From: Diadema setosum
Lineage: Eukaryota; Echinodermata; Echinoidea; Diadematoida; Diadematidae
DNA: 64,000 nucleotides
Assembly (NCBI RefSeq): GCF_964275005.1
Contig: NC_092694.1
Coordinates: 30,708,359 to 30,772,358 of the forward strand
Direction of reading: 5' to 3'
In this document: one piece after another, positions 24,187-36,074 of the stretch
How the letters are laid out: the number at the start of each line of letters is the position of its first letter
Position numbering within the stretch: position 1 is the stretch's first letter
Notes under the pieces: generated by a model
Database searches by the model: none
What the model was told of the DNA's origin: nothing
Seen by the model: only the letters and a program-made list of their open reading frames with translations
Position numbers and translations under genes: made by a program

Positions 24187-27100
24187 CTATATGTACAAAT
24201 TTAGCCTGTTTGGACGTCTTCGCTGTCTCAGTGGATAACGACGTTCGCGTTGAATCACTGGTTTGTCGTCACCTGAACTTTCCTGAGATGACGCGATGTT
24301 AGTTGCCTTCTCAGACGAGCCGTCGCTCTCCTCAAGGTCATCATAGTATCGACTTTGTTGCTGTCCTTGTCTCTTTTGGAGATGGCGTCTATTTCGTCGA
24401 TACCATACTCCTCCTTCTCCCTCTATGATGTAAGAGCGTGGTGATTCACCTTTCTTGATGACAACAGCTCGTCGCCACACTTTGCCGTCCTGATACGCCA
24501 CGCTGTCACCAGGTTTGAGCACAGACAGGTCTTTCGCGCCCTTGTCGTAGAACTGCTTTTGACGTCTTTGCAGCTCTATTCTCCTTTTCATGATGTCATC
24601 TCGGCTGACAGGGTTAGGCTGCAAGAGTTTGCTGGTTGTGGGAAGAGTTGTGTTCGTCCTTCTGCCCATCAGCATCTGTGCAGGCGAAGGTAGGCCATCT
24701 CCTGGCGTATTTCTGTATGCCAGAAGAGCTAGATGAACATCTTCACCATCCTCTGCCGACTTCTTCAACAGATTCTTGGCTATCTGCACAGCCTTTTCCG
24801 ATTTCCCATTGGACTGTGGGTATCTGGGTGAAGAAGTCTTGTGTGTCACTCCATATTCGACACAGAATTGCTGAAATTCTGCACTGGCATATTGTGGTCC
24901 ATTATCCGTCATCATCTCATCAGGAATGCCATGTCGTGCGAACTGCTGCTTACATATGGCAATGACTGCTCTGCTGGTTGTACTAGTCAGCTTGTTGATC
25001 TCAAAGTAGTTGGAATAGCAGTCTACCAAGATCATGTAAGTAGACCCATCAAACTCGAACAGATCACTTCCGACTTTCTGCCACGGTCTTTCTGGTAAGT
25101 CATGACCATGCATTGGCTCTTTCGGGTTGCTGGCTCTATGTCTGCTGCAAATTTCACACCTTTCAACCATCTCTGCAATTTCAGCGTTCATGCCTGGCCA
25201 GAAAAGCACATCTCTTGCCAATCTCTTGGTCTTTTCCACTCCTTGGTGACTCTGGTGGAGTTTCTCTAGCATCAGTCTCCTCATTTGGCTAGGGATTATC
25301 ACTTTCTGCATCTTGAAGAGCAGGTCACCTTCAGTAGATATCTCATCTCTGTACTGCCAGTACTGTCTAATGTCTGCATCTACTTCCTGCTTACTCTCAG
25401 GCCAGCCTTCCTCAACTGTTGCTTTTAGCTTCCTGAGAACTGGATCAGCTAGAGTCTCTTTCTGCAGCTCATCAAGTCTAGCTGGAGACATTGGTAGATA
25501 ATCTACCATGCAGACTGTTATCTCTTGGCTCTCCTCATCTTCTTCACTCTCTGGGATGAAGTCTCTGCTGAGGGCATCAGCAATGTACATTTCCTTGCCT
25601 CTCTTGTAGCTCAAAGTACAGTCGTACTTCTGTAGCTTCAGTAGCATTCTCTGTAGCCGTGGTGGAGTATCTGCTAGAGGCTTCTTCATGATAGTCTCCA
25701 ACGGTTTATGATCAGACTCGATCACGAACTTTCTCATGAAGACATACTGGTGGAACTTCTCTACTCCGTATACCACTGCTGCCAATTCCTTCTCTATTTG
25801 TGCATACCTTTTTTCACAGTCCGTGAAGGCTTTTGAAGCATACGCAACTGGTTTTTCGTTCTGCAGAAGGACTGCGCCGACACCATTCTGTGATGCATCC
25901 ACACTCACAACCACAGGTTGTTTCACGTCGTAAAACTGAAGAATGGGAGCTTCAGTTGCTAGCTGCTGGAGCTTCTCAAAGGCTGTAGTGTGCTCTTGGT
26001 GCCACTGCCAGTCATTCTCTTTCACCAAGAGTTTCCTCAGGGGTGCCGTGACTTCAGACAAGTTGGGAAGAAACTTGCCAAGATAGTTGATCATGCCTAA
26101 ATACCTCTGAAGCTCTTTCTTGTTGGTAGGCTGCTTCATCTTCTTGACAGCTTCAACTTTCATCATATCAGGTTTCAGTCCATCAGCAGTCAGCAAGTGA
26201 CCGATGTACTTCACTTCGTTCACAGCAATCTTGCACTTGCTCTCATTCAACCTGACATTGTTCTCTTGCAGTCTTTTGAACACTGCTTCAAGGCGTTCAT
26301 CGTGTTCTTCCTTGTTTGTTCCCCATATCAGGATATCATCCATCACCACGTCAACGCCTTCTAGGTCTTCCAGCATCTGTGACATTGTCCGTTGGAAAAT
26401 CTCTGGTGCCGAGTTAATGCCGAAAGGCATTCTGATGTACTTGTACCTGCCAAATGGAGTATTGAAGGTACACAAATCCGAGCTCGCCTTGTCAAGGCGA
26501 AGTTGCCAGTACCCGCAATTCGCGTCGAGAGTGCTGAACACTTTAGCGTTGGGGATACACGCTACAACCTCCTCAATGGTTCGCATGGGGTAATGTTCCC
26601 TCTCAATAGCTTGGTTCAGTTCCTTCGGGTCGAGGCAAATCCTCACTCTGTCACTGTTCTTTTTCGCTACTGTGACCATACTGTTCACCCAAGCTGTTGG
26701 TTTCGTCACCCTTTTAATGACGTTCAGGTCCTCCATTCTTTTGAGTTTCTCTCTGACCTTCTCTCTCAGAGCCACTGGAAGTCTGCGAGGAGCATGGACT
26801 TTGGGCACTGCATCTCGTAGCTTAATCTGATGCGTTCCTGGCATACATCCAAGTCCCTGGAAGAGGTGAGCATATTTGTCCTTGACTGCGCATGGCTCCT
26901 CACGCACAGCATAAGTTCTTTTCACCAATCCGAGCTGCTTACAAGATGGCAGACCAAGTATCGGTTGCGCCTTCTGTTCCACAACCTGGCACTCTAAATC
27001 GAAGAACCTCTCCTTGTGCTCACAAATAAGAAGAGTCTTGCCTAGAGGCTTCATCCTGTGTTCTGAATAGACCACCAGTCTTGAATTTGACTTCTGCATT

Positions 27101-28092
27101 GGGGACTGCAATTTCTTTTGCACAACCTCTGGTATGATGTTGCATTGCGAACCAGTATCTAACTTGAATCGCACCTTCCTCGAGTTCACTGTCAAGTCGA
27201 TGAACCAGTCGTCAGAATCATCTGTTGACTTTATGACGTCTACAAAGAATTCCTCATCCTCTGTTTCGTCCTCGTCAATCGTATGCACAGACTTTTTGTC
27301 ACGTCTGCCCTTCCCTGTTGATTTATCCTTCACAGCTTTGCAAACACTGGCGAAGTGATTCTCTTTCTGACATTTGTTGCACTTTTTTCCATATGCAGGG
27401 CACTTATTTTTGTCCAAAACATGCGTTTTTCCACAGAACTTGCACTTCTGTTTTGGTCGAGCACCACTCTTAGAACTGGCTTTCTGCACTGCATGGACAT
27501 CCTGAGAATGTGTCTTGTCAAAAACTGTCATCCGTTCTTTTGACAGCTCAGCAGCCCTGCATATCTGGATTGCCTTGTCTAGTGTCAAATCAGACTCACG
27601 AAGCAGCCTTGCTCGTACAGAATCATCCTGAATTCCACCAATAATTCTGTCTCTCAGTAGGGAATCATGCAGGTCTTTGAAGTTGCAACTGCTCGCCAGT
27701 AGCTTCAGATCAGTCAGGTACTGCTCCAGTGTTTCTCCAGCAGCCTGTTGGCGGCTGAAAAATTTATACCTGTCAACAGTCTCGTTCTTTGGGGGGTTGC
27801 AGTGCTTCTCAAATGCATCTAGCACTGCCTTCAAGGTCACAACAGGTACAGCTGGTGTTGTTGAGTCAGTTGAATCAGTTGAAGGAGGTGAGGTAGACTC
27901 CGGCTTCAAGGTCTTGTAGAGCTCTCTGCCTTTGGATCCCACCAGGTAGAGAAAAAGTTTCACTTTTTTCCCTTCATCGCCAGTAACCGAAAGTTCCGTA
28001 TAAAGCTCAAACTCTTCCCTCCACAGTTTCCATGCTTGTGGAAGATTTCTCGCCTCCAAATCCAACGGCGATGGAGGTTTCAATTGTTCCAT
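24187..28092 (-). CDS. Gag-Pol polyprotein of the Ty3/gypsy element (1301 aa)
   Basis: A single uninterrupted frame. In order it holds: a gag-like region (about 1-200); paired zinc knuckles (about 215-252); an aspartic protease with LDTGSQ (about 313); reverse transcriptase with VVMDDILIWG (about 580); RNase H with VSVDASQNGVGAVL (about 740); an integrase HHCC zinc finger (HQSHQG to CEICSRH); and the DDE core with SDLF and TDNGPQYAS. A basic C-terminus (PLRQRRRPNRLNLYI) ends it. No separate envelope frame is present. All Ty3/gypsy parts are present in the family order, so the copy looks whole. It has no functional link to the receptor genes. Confidence 0.93.
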   Translation of the reverse strand: MEQLKPPSPLDLEARNLPQAWKLWREEFELYTELSVTGDEGKKVKLFLYLVGSKGRELYKTLKPESTSPPSTDSTDSTTPAVPVVTLKAVLDAFEKHCNPPKNETVDRYKFFSRQQAAGETLEQYLTDLKLLASSCNFKDLHDSLLRDRIIGGIQDDSVRARLLRESDLTLDKAIQICRAAELSKERMTVFDKTHSQDVHAVQKASSKSGARPKQKCKFCGKTHVLDKNKCPAYGKKCNKCQKENHFASVCKAVKDKSTGKGRRDKKSVHTIDEDETEDEEFFVDVIKSTDDSDDWFIDLTVNSRKVRFKLDTGSQCNIIPEVVQKKLQSPMQKSNSRLVVYSEHRMKPLGKTLLICEHKERFFDLECQVVEQKAQPILGLPSCKQLGLVKRTYAVREEPCAVKDKYAHLFQGLGCMPGTHQIKLRDAVPKVHAPRRLPVALREKVREKLKRMEDLNVIKRVTKPTAWVNSMVTVAKKNSDRVRICLDPKELNQAIEREHYPMRTIEEVVACIPNAKVFSTLDANCGYWQLRLDKASSDLCTFNTPFGRYKYIRMPFGINSAPEIFQRTMSQMLEDLEGVDVVMDDILIWGTNKEEHDERLEAVFKRLQENNVRLNESKCKIAVNEVKYIGHLLTADGLKPDMMKVEAVKKMKQPTNKKELQRYLGMINYLGKFLPNLSEVTAPLRKLLVKENDWQWHQEHTTAFEKLQQLATEAPILQFYDVKQPVVVSVDASQNGVGAVLLQNEKPVAYASKAFTDCEKRYAQIEKELAAVVYGVEKFHQYVFMRKFVIESDHKPLETIMKKPLADTPPRLQRMLLKLQKYDCTLSYKRGKEMYIADALSRDFIPESEEDEESQEITVCMVDYLPMSPARLDELQKETLADPVLRKLKATVEEGWPESKQEVDADIRQYWQYRDEISTEGDLLFKMQKVIIPSQMRRLMLEKLHQSHQGVEKTKRLARDVLFWPGMNAEIAEMVERCEICSRHRASNPKEPMHGHDLPERPWQKVGSDLFEFDGSTYMILVDCYSNYFEINKLTSTTSRAVIAICKQQFARHGIPDEMMTDNGPQYASAEFQQFCVEYGVTHKTSSPRYPQSNGKSEKAVQIAKNLLKKSAEDGEDVHLALLAYRNTPGDGLPSPAQMLMGRRTNTTLPTTSKLLQPNPVSRDDIMKRRIELQRRQKQFYDKGAKDLSVLKPGDSVAYQDGKVWRRAVVIKKGESPRSYIIEGEGGVWYRRNRRHLQKRQGQQQSRYYDDLEESDGSSEKATNIASSQESSGDDKPVIQRERRYPLRQRRRPNRLNLYI

Positions 28093-28276
28093 AGCGACTA
28101 TAGCTATATCGTATCACAGCCACTATACATGCACTAAACAAATGCAAGCTTTCTCGGCGGGTATATCCGGTCACTCGACGATCGTGGAGCCGTTCCCCTC
28201 AGACTGGGAACGCAAAATTCATGTCTTTAGGCATCGCAAATCAGACAATCCACAGTCACTTTCACTCCTGACACCA

Positions 28277-28512
28277 TCTATTAATCTCTGATACGGTAAT
28301 GACAATCATCTACTTCACCAGGTTTGCGTGTATGTCATCGACATCGGTGTTTATTAGACGTCTCCTCACATCGTGACTTTTACATGACGATCTCCATAGG
28401 CAATGCCTATAGGCAATCTCCCCATAATATAGGTGATCACATTACACACCTGCCACAAGGTGGCGCTATGTCACTTTCATGACTAGCTGTACCAAATCAT
28501 CACATCATTACA
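28277..28512 (-). repeat. 5' LTR of the Ty3/gypsy element
   Basis: 236 bp, identical to 23428-23663. The tRNA-Leu-type primer-binding site adjoins it at 28263-28276. The flanking GTATG lies at 28513-28517. Confidence 0.92.
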
Positions 28513-28517
28513 GTATG

Positions 28518-29600
28518 GACTAGGTCTACATGACAAACTCACGTGCGTATAAGTACAGTGTATGTGATCAAAGTTCCGAATATGAATATGAGTTCCTGGC
28601 GAAGTCTTTGTTTGAACGCGATTTTGTCGTGCGCACGGAAGTTGTGGCTATTGCGATATGACGTGGACTGGAAAGGAAACTCGTGAAGTAGAAGATGATG
28701 TAGAGTAGAGATGAAAAGGGGGTCTCGACAGGCGGTGATGAAGTCGATAATGATGACGATGACCGCTGGAGATGCTTAAAGATGCGACGCTCCGTACATG
28801 GTGGGACTGAAAAGTCAAGACGGAGGTAGGAGAATGATGTTGATCTCAACCAGCGACGGTGGAGTCGTCGTGCCGGGAGATGTGATGTCTCAACGTTCGT
28901 AAAACAAAAGTGCTGAACGGAGAAGAGAAAGGAACGATGTCCCTGACGATAAACAGCAGACCCAAAACTGCAGTGAATGAAGTGTGAGAGCTTGATGCGC
29001 TCGACGAAGGTAATTGATGCGGGAGCGTAGAGATTGTGTCTTGACTCGAGCAGGATCGAGGTGCGAGTGATTTGAAATAGCGTGTCGAATGTGTTCAAGA
29101 ACTGATGTTACAAACATGCACGTGTTGAGATGCGACGTCGGGTCGCCATTGGTTTAAAGTGAAATATGCAAATAGGTACTAAGAAACTTTACGCATAAAC
29201 AATAACTGTGATTGGATTTATCACTACCATATGAATATTAAATACGCCTATCTACGCAATCTAGACCTGACCGTGAACTGGTCTAAACTGGAATGAGAGG
29301 TCAGCAATTAACTAGGTCGGCAAGCTGACATGGAATTTTCCACTCTCGCTATCTGAGGCTGGGGGAAATTTCAGTGAAAACTAACGATACATGTGGATAC
29401 AAATACAAGAAGTAGCGATGCCGCTACAGTGGCTTGCAAAACCGTGCTGCTTTGTTATATTGACTATTGATGAAATTGTATTTAAGGCTTATTGAACTTC
29501 ATGATATTTCATTATGTATTTTCTAGAAATGATAAGATAATGAGTGTATAATGCTTACTTTATATGTTTTACGTTGTTGTTTATTTTTGTGAACGAATGG
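28518..29600. other. Sequence around the LTR insertion, no gene recognised
   Basis: Slightly richer in GC than its surroundings. It has a 176-codon open frame on the - strand (28568-29098) that matches nothing I know. It has no counterpart after gene 4, so it and 23226-23422 may belong to an older insertion into which the LTR element landed. Confidence 0.3.
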
Positions 29601-30700
29601 AACTGCAGTGAATCTCAGTTCAGCTGAATTCAATCGAATGTAAAGTGTGTGTATATTCATATGTAGCAAAGATAATAATCTTACCAATTTGGATACTGCA
29701 AATGGTATTCTTGTGCTTCCGGATTTTCTGTAATACTTTCAAACTGAATAATGATATCCGGCGTAACCGCAACACTAAAAAAAAAAAAAAAAAATGATAG
29801 TTGTCAATACCCTAACACAATGACGTCGTTGTCAAAAAAATAAGGAATTCATTATTTTCCCACCATTTCCACGGTCCTGAGATATGGAGCAATTTACCTC
29901 CTGCAACAAAATCGTCTATATTTCACTGAATATTTCTGAACATGAATGAACAAATTAAAAAAAAAAATCTCATCGTTTTCATAAATTTTGAAGAATTAAG
30001 ATTACGTTCAATGTGCTTTGTATGTATGTATGTAGGGACCATGTATGTATGTATGTATGTATGCATGTAAAATCAATTTGTATTACATCACTTTTTTTTA
30101 ACTCTGTACTTTGTCTATGCGGGTGAACGTATGATAAGAAATCCGTATACTTTTCTTTGTCCATCCACTCTATTTTGTTTTCCTTCTGCTCATCGGTATC
30201 TTGTTTGTATATTGTATCATAATTTCCACTGTTTCGAAAATGATGAGTGTTGCATTAATGTAAAGTTGAAGTTCATCACAATCTATTCATGGAAAACTTG
30301 ATTTTACATTCATTTGCACACGATGAAGTTCATACTATGTAGAAATTCTTTTAGTATTTTATATCATTATCACACCCACAAATGTATATTAGCATTCAAG
30401 TGTTTGTACTATCAGTTCCACTTACTTCCATTGATATCCTAGTTTCTTTCATAATGATGTTTTCTTAGCTAAAGATTAGTTTCGATCTTGAAGTCTAAGG
30501 TCAAATAAATTACTTTACTTTTACATTTAATGTAAAATGGTGAATCCAAATCGCATATGGATTGATAGAAATGAGTTTAGGAACACACCTCTAACCAGGA
30601 GTAACAAAGTGTCATAATATGGAGCTGTGTCTATGAATAGTAACATTACAATTTGTTTCTTTGTTTGATTTATTTTTCTTGTATTGTAACATTACATTTC
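29600..30700. repeat. Displaced 3' region of gene 2 (paralogous to 53300-54300)
   Basis: Matches the sequence after gene 4 in order: ACCAATTTGGATA, GATATCCGGCGTAA, CAATTTACCTCC, the GTATGTATG run (30018-30066), and AAGTCTAAGGTCAAATAAATTACTTTA. It shows that insertions pushed the 3' part of the gene 2 unit about 5-6 kb downstream. No gene. Confidence 0.6.
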
Positions 30701-32990
30701 GACGGGTTAACCACGAACCGTCCTATCTCAAATAATGACGTTTTGAGAAAATCGCTTCTAAACATTTGATCTCTCTTTATGCCTTACTTTTTCAGAAATG
30801 GCTTATTACTTATCTATAAAACGCAGGCCATAAGAGAGAAGAGTACCTAGGGATAGTTTGTGCCAAAGAACACGTCACAGAGCCGACAAAGTTTCTATCA
30901 AGAAATTTGTAAACTTACATATTAGTTAACGGTTTCATAAAAAAGCAGTATTCAGCAGTATTTATGTGAAGATTCTTTGCACGATCTGTCCTATCTTGCG
31001 CGCACTGCAGTACCGAGTCTTCGCACTTTACCACGATCTGTTCCATAGCTGCGCGCTCTGATGAGCTGGTCTCTATGTTCCACCACGATGTGACCTAGAT
31101 GTCAAAAGCACCGGAGAATCGAGTGTCGATGCTTTAACACGAACTATCACATGTTCACGCACCGTATAATATGCATGGGGCGGAACCAGAGATGGATTTT
31201 TTTTTTTTTTTTTTTGGTGATCTTGATGCCCCACTTGGCCCTTATAAGTTAGGCTATGGAATCGCACTTTTTAAATACAAATATAATCAAATAGGCCAAC
31301 ATACCAATCAGGTTTTCATGGTTTGGGATAGGCCTATATTGGAGGGAAAATTCGTAGTTAGCAATGATTTTTCATCTATGTTAACTACACCGTTCATGCT
31401 GATTGTTTCTTTCACCGTATTAAATGAATCTTGAAGGAAGGGGGGGGGGGATGCTTCTCAACTTGTCCTTTCAAACATATTTTATAATGCAATGTCCTTA
31501 TCGAGCAGTAGTGAAGTGAGCAATGCTTGAAGCATTTTCTGTAATAGATTTCACTGAATACCATCGGTTCCAACCTTCAGAAATTTAACGACCCTTAACC
31601 AAGAACTTGGATAATTATAAATAAACAAAAATGCGGGCACAACCGCACACACACTTAATTTCACACATACACACATATCCCTCACACGCTTACTCACACA
31701 CACACACATACACACACACACTCACACACATATATATATTACATATACACATACACAAACAAATAAAGATATACACACATACATAATAACATCTAGATAG
31801 CAAAATTCTATACCCATATATAAACATACACCAACATGCATACAGCCAACGCACATACAGACACAACGCGTACACGCTGACAAAACCATACATGCACATA
31901 CAAAAATCATGTGCCTAAAGTGCACGACGAAATATATTAAATGGGAAAGAAAAATGTACCCTAACTAAAACACGTATACAAACATCTGTAATCTTACATA
32001 GAGAAACATACAGAGAGACAGAGAATGACAAATAATTTGAAGCACAACTTTTTTTATTTGTTTACTGAGTCACACAATATCTTTTTGTAATTAGTCAATA
32101 CATTGTATCGTCATCAAACAAAATAATTATAATGCATTAAACGTGAAATGAGAAAATAATTGCAACTCATGCAATGGGAAACTTTTACAACAGAATTCAT
32201 ATCTAACGAACTGCATGTTCTTTAAAACAATAATATTTCGATTCCTGTTAAGTTGCATTGTCGTATAGAATCACATAACATGGCATGAACAGTTAGTGTA
32301 CAAGCATTAACAAGTGAGAATATATGAAAATTGTTGCACTGCAAGACTGTAATTTTTTAATCAAGAAACAGATTTATCATTATCGAAATTCGACAGTATA
32401 TTCAATTTACCCCTTTTAATGTGATCCCATGCAAATACTAGTTAAGCATTAGTGAACAGAAGTTGCGGTTACGCTGTCAGCAAAACATTGAAACCATGAA
32501 GTCCTGCAATGCAATGAAATGAAATAACTGCATGCAGTGCATGTTCTGGTGATAACACATTTACATTTCCAGCTTAAGATGAAAACTACAAATCCTCACA
32601 GAAGGGATGATAATTCAGCAATCAATAATGGTGTACAAGTCAGATTATGTTGATCTCCTAGGATGTTATATTTAGGCTATCAAACATACATGAAAAACAC
32701 TTTGCAACTGAAGCATCGTATGTACAGAAATCACTAATGTGCAAAGCTTTATTTTATTTTTTCAGAAATGAAAAACGATATTGCATGGTTTACTTTAAGT
32801 GTGAATGCATGATAAACAAGGACATATTACCATTGGCCTTAAAAATTCATGTATCAACCTGAAGCAAATGGTTACACAGTAGCTGCACAATTGCTGAACA
32901 ATAACAAGCTCCTAAATTCTTCATGTCGCAAATACGTTGCTTTTCCTCAGGTATTGAGGAATAAGATTTTGCACGCTTTTAGCTTACTGC
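30700..32990. repeat. Non-coding stretch with (AC)n-rich region
   Basis: I see no gene. A CA/CACAT-rich low-complexity stretch lies at about 31640-31880, and a poly-T run at 31198-31216. Open frames in the CA-rich part are artefacts of the repeat. Confidence 0.5.
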
Positions 32991-33044
32991 CCGCTAGAGG
33001 TAGAAGATAATGAATAGCACGTTTCTTCTTTAGTGCCATGTCAT

Positions 33045-33350
33045 TTACTTTTGTTTCCGTGTGATTAGCGATCCATAGCCTTTCCTTCCCAAGTCCTCGA
33101 GGTCGAGGTACGTCTTCCGGATTTCTTCAGTTTGCTGTGCTGAATTTATGACAGCCATGATTGGCACGTCGACATGAGGTGGATAAACATAGATTTATCG
33201 GAATGAACTTTCTCGTACGGATTAACCTGTTTGTCTTTTCAATGTGGTATAACATTTCTTTTCTCTTGACAACTTTATACCGAGTTCCTGAGCGTTTTCT
33301 CTTACAAGCGGCTACCCTTCCATCCTCTGGATACCTTCTACATCAAAATC
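33045..33350 (-). pseudogene. Minus-strand coding-like fragment, unknown family
   Basis: Two overlapping - strand frames look protein-like. One, from ATG at 33158 to a TAA at 33045, reads MAVINSAQQTEEIRKTYLDL and ends SLITRKQK. The other, from about 33350 to a stop near 33131, reads PEDGRVAACKRKRSGTRYK, then KVVKRKEMLYHIEKTNRLI. They overlap at about 33131-33158. I do not recognise either. No acceptor was found between the upstream stop and the first frame, so the piece may be a decayed exon or the 3' end of a - strand gene whose exons lie at 33.7-34.6 kb. Confidence 0.3.
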
Positions 33351-33565
33351 TTCGGGACGAATCGAACTTCGTGCAGAAATCTAATAGGCCTGCGTCCTAC
33401 GCTACGTAGCTGCTCCTACTGTTATCAAAGATCAGTCATGGACGGCTTTACACTTCACCGCAGATCAATTCCAAGGAATGCGGGTGGTTTTCAGTTTATA
33501 ATAAGACTAGACTAGGTCTGAGGACAAAAACCATAAATATTTGGAAAGAAAATTCATGAATTCGT
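33340..33565. repeat. Left arm of a 3.9-kb-spaced inverted duplication
   Basis: Reverse-complement similarity to 37080-37360. Matching words are ATCAAAGATCAGTCAT, GACGGCTTT, ATAAGACTA, AATTCATGAATTC and AGATTTCTGCACG. Identity is roughly three quarters by eye. The two arms bound the block with the exon triplet, the MITE and the TAACGTTAG cluster. Confidence 0.55.
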
Positions 33566-33667
33566 CCCCCCCCCCCCTCCTGTTTCGGCCCTCCTTTCCA
33601 GTCCCCACCCAGCACCCTGCAGTCCGTGGCTAGACTAGCTAGGGCGTCAAGAGTGTCACTGTGTCAC

Positions 33668-34608
33668 CACGTCCTCCGCCCTGATTCCGTAGTTCTTTGA
33701 AGTGCAGCTAAAGTGATGTCATCCTCTAGATCCAAAATTTCTGCCATCCCCATTGTTGAACTTGATTTTCGATCTGTATCTGAAAACAAAGAACGATCCC
33801 AGTGTTGACATGAATACTCCCAATCAATGCAGCAACAGATTTTGAACATCATCATCATTGATCCATTCATTTCAGGTTCTTTCCTTCAACCTAACTCTCT
33901 GTCATAACGGAATTTACTTTATTCAAGTAAGCTATTTTCTATACTGCCCCTATTTCTCCTACTTTTTCCTTTCTCTTGTTCCACAACTATAGTTTTCTTA
34001 TACACGTTATTTATTCTCTACTTTAAAAAGAAATAAAATGTACAATTGTGTTGTGTCAAGTTATAAATAGGTGAAAATATGAAATACCTGCTTTTTTTTT
34101 TTTTGTTCTTTTTTTTTTTGCCATCCTCTGGATCCAACATTTCTGCCATCTCCCTCGTTGAACTTGATTTGTTGCTCTTTATCTGAAAACGAAGAACCTT
34201 CAAGAGTCAATATCAATACTCACAATTAATGTAGTGACAGCTTTGAACATCACAGCCATTGAACCATTCATTTCATGTTCTTTCCTTCAACCTAATTCTA
34301 TGTTATAATTGCATTTACATTATTCAAGTAAGACCATTATCTATACTGCCCCTATTTCTCCTTTCTTCTTTCTCTTGTTTCCCTTACATAGTTTTCTCAT
34401 ATCGTTATTTATTCTCTACTTTAAAAAAGAAATGAAGTGTAAATTGTGTTGTGTCAAGTTATAAATCGGTGAAAATATGAAATACCTGCTGGTTTTTTGT
34501 CATCTGCCCCCGATTTCGTAGTTCTTTGAAGTGCACCTAAAGGGATGTCATCCTCTGGGTCCAACATTTCTGCCATCTCCAGTGGTGAACTTGATTTTTG
34601 GTCTTCAT
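33668..34608 (-). other. Three tandem copies of a minus-strand exon-like unit
   Basis: On the - strand, copies at 34608-34486, 34182-34088 and 33779-33668 each follow a TTTCAG acceptor with its flanking intron also duplicated; the period is about 400-430 bp. The first (34608-34486) is phase 1 to phase 1 with donor GCAG|GTATTT. It reads DEDQKSSSPLEMAEMLDPED, then DIPLGALQRTTKSG. The last reads DTDRKSSSTMGMAEILDLED, then DITLAALQRTTESG. The middle one is degraded by poly-A. The acidic DDIPL motif recalls the N-terminal region of some piggyBac-type proteins, but that is only an impression. A host gene with a duplicated exon is equally possible. Confidence 0.45.
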
Positions 34609-35389
34609 CTGAAAACGAACAGCTTCTCAAGGTTAATGCCAACACTCACATTGTGACGATTTTGAACATCAACCTCATTGACCCATTCATTTCATGATCT
34701 GTCCTTCAATTCAATTTTTTTTTTCTCATACTTACATTCATATGACTGAAAATTCATATCAACTCAAATACTTGCATTTTTAATGTTATAATTTGTCATG
34801 TATATAAGCAAATCATAAGGGATAAATTCTCAAGAAATAAAAGTTCGCAGAGTTTGTATTAAAGCCGAAGTTTCTCCAGCGTTTATTATGTATGTATTGA
34901 ACGCAATTCCACCAAACACACAAAAAGACAAAAAAAAAAATCAGAAATAAGGAACGGAAAAAAATTGAAGGAAAAGTACATGCCAAATTCTGCAAGCATT
35001 GTTATTAATTGATTCCTTAATATTCCACTTAGCACAATTATTAATTATATTTCTATAATTACCAAGATTTTATTTTACTGTGTAGAGGCTGATTCATGCA
35101 AATTACTCATTTTATTTTGTTGAACTTGAAAATACCATGTACACAGTGCATTATACAGTATGTCCCTCCCCCCCCCCCCCAAAAAAAAAAAAGAAGAAAT
35201 GAAAAAAGATCGGATTTTCGCATTGATAACACCCAATATGATTAAACCGTCGAAATGCTACTTCAGGTCTTACAGTACCATGGGATAACATTTTAACTCA
35301 ATTTTGCAGAAAACCCCATTTAATTTTAAAGCAGAAAATAGACCCATCTATCAAGTTGCACATATGATCTGCCAGACTGATCGAGATTC

Positions 35390-35692
35390 CAGAGACTCCA
35401 ACTCTCCCGTTGTCGACGGGAGATCTCCCGCCGAAAGCCCATTTTTGCAGAATCTCCCGTTCTCCCGCTGAAGATTTGATTTCTCCCGCCCTGGCTCTGT
35501 GTCTCCCGGTGGAAAGGATTTCTTACTTATTGCTATCGTATGTTGAAAAACTTGGCCTTAGAGAGCACCAGAGAACATCTAGAACCCTAGAAACTTCGCG
35601 CTTCGCACACGTCAACTTGGAGTCTCCCGTTTGCTTGGGGTTTCGGGCGGGAGAATCTCCAGATCAGAAGGTGCTTGGGGTTGGAGTCTCTG
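35390..35692. mobile_element. 303-bp MITE with 13-bp TIRs and many TCTCCCG words
   Basis: Begins CAGAGACTCCAAC (35390-35402) and ends with its exact reverse complement (35680-35692). TCTCCCG and CGGGAGA occur at least eight times inside in both orientations. Flanking 8-mers do not match, so the target duplication is lost or short. It resembles a hAT-type MITE in having CA..TG ends, but this is weak. Confidence 0.55.
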
Positions 35693-36074
35693 TAAGTAGA
35701 GGCAGAGCTGTATAACAAAGCATTGTTAGACATCAGTCAGATAATTCGATAGACTCTGACGTTTGACACTAGGCCTAGATATGGTCTATTCTAGAATAAT
35801 TACATCAGCAGTAACTGTTAGACTGAGTTCCAACTTCTATGGCTAACTCGGTTAAGTGACCTCGTCTGGAGCAGTCCAGTCCGCAGTCGCGGTCCTACGA
35901 GTACGAGTAAACCGAAACAGAAACAGATTAATATCTATGTAAAGCATAATCGATCTAGGCCAAGGGCTAGGCCAAGTCCAGATATAGGTTCTAACAAAAA
36001 CGAATGAGATTAAACTTTAATTTGAAGCACCTCCTTTTGCAGCGCCTGTAGGGCCTAGTCTTGATAGACACAGA

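Larger units (their letters stand above)
23428..28512 (-). mobile_element. Ty3/gypsy LTR retrotransposon, whole-looking and very young
   Basis: A 5085-bp element with two 236-bp LTRs (23428-23663 and 28277-28512) that I read as identical over their full length. It is flanked by GTATG on both sides (23423-23427, 28513-28517), a 5-bp target duplication. On the - strand the primer-binding site follows the 5' LTR (28263-28276) and matches a tRNA-Leu 3' end (CACTCCTGACACCA as read on the + strand). A purine-rich tract, AAAAGGGGGA, precedes the 3' LTR. One long gag-pol frame fills the inside. It resembles the sea-urchin SURL elements in size and layout, from memory. Identical LTRs imply a very recent insertion, just downstream of gene 2. 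Confidence 0.93.

Noticed and set aside
28568-29098. 176-codon minus-strand frame
   Set aside because: No recognisable motif, low-complexity Ser/Thr, no splice context or paralogue.
31690-31925. Cys/Tyr-rich minus-strand frames
   Set aside because: They come from the CA-rich low-complexity stretch.
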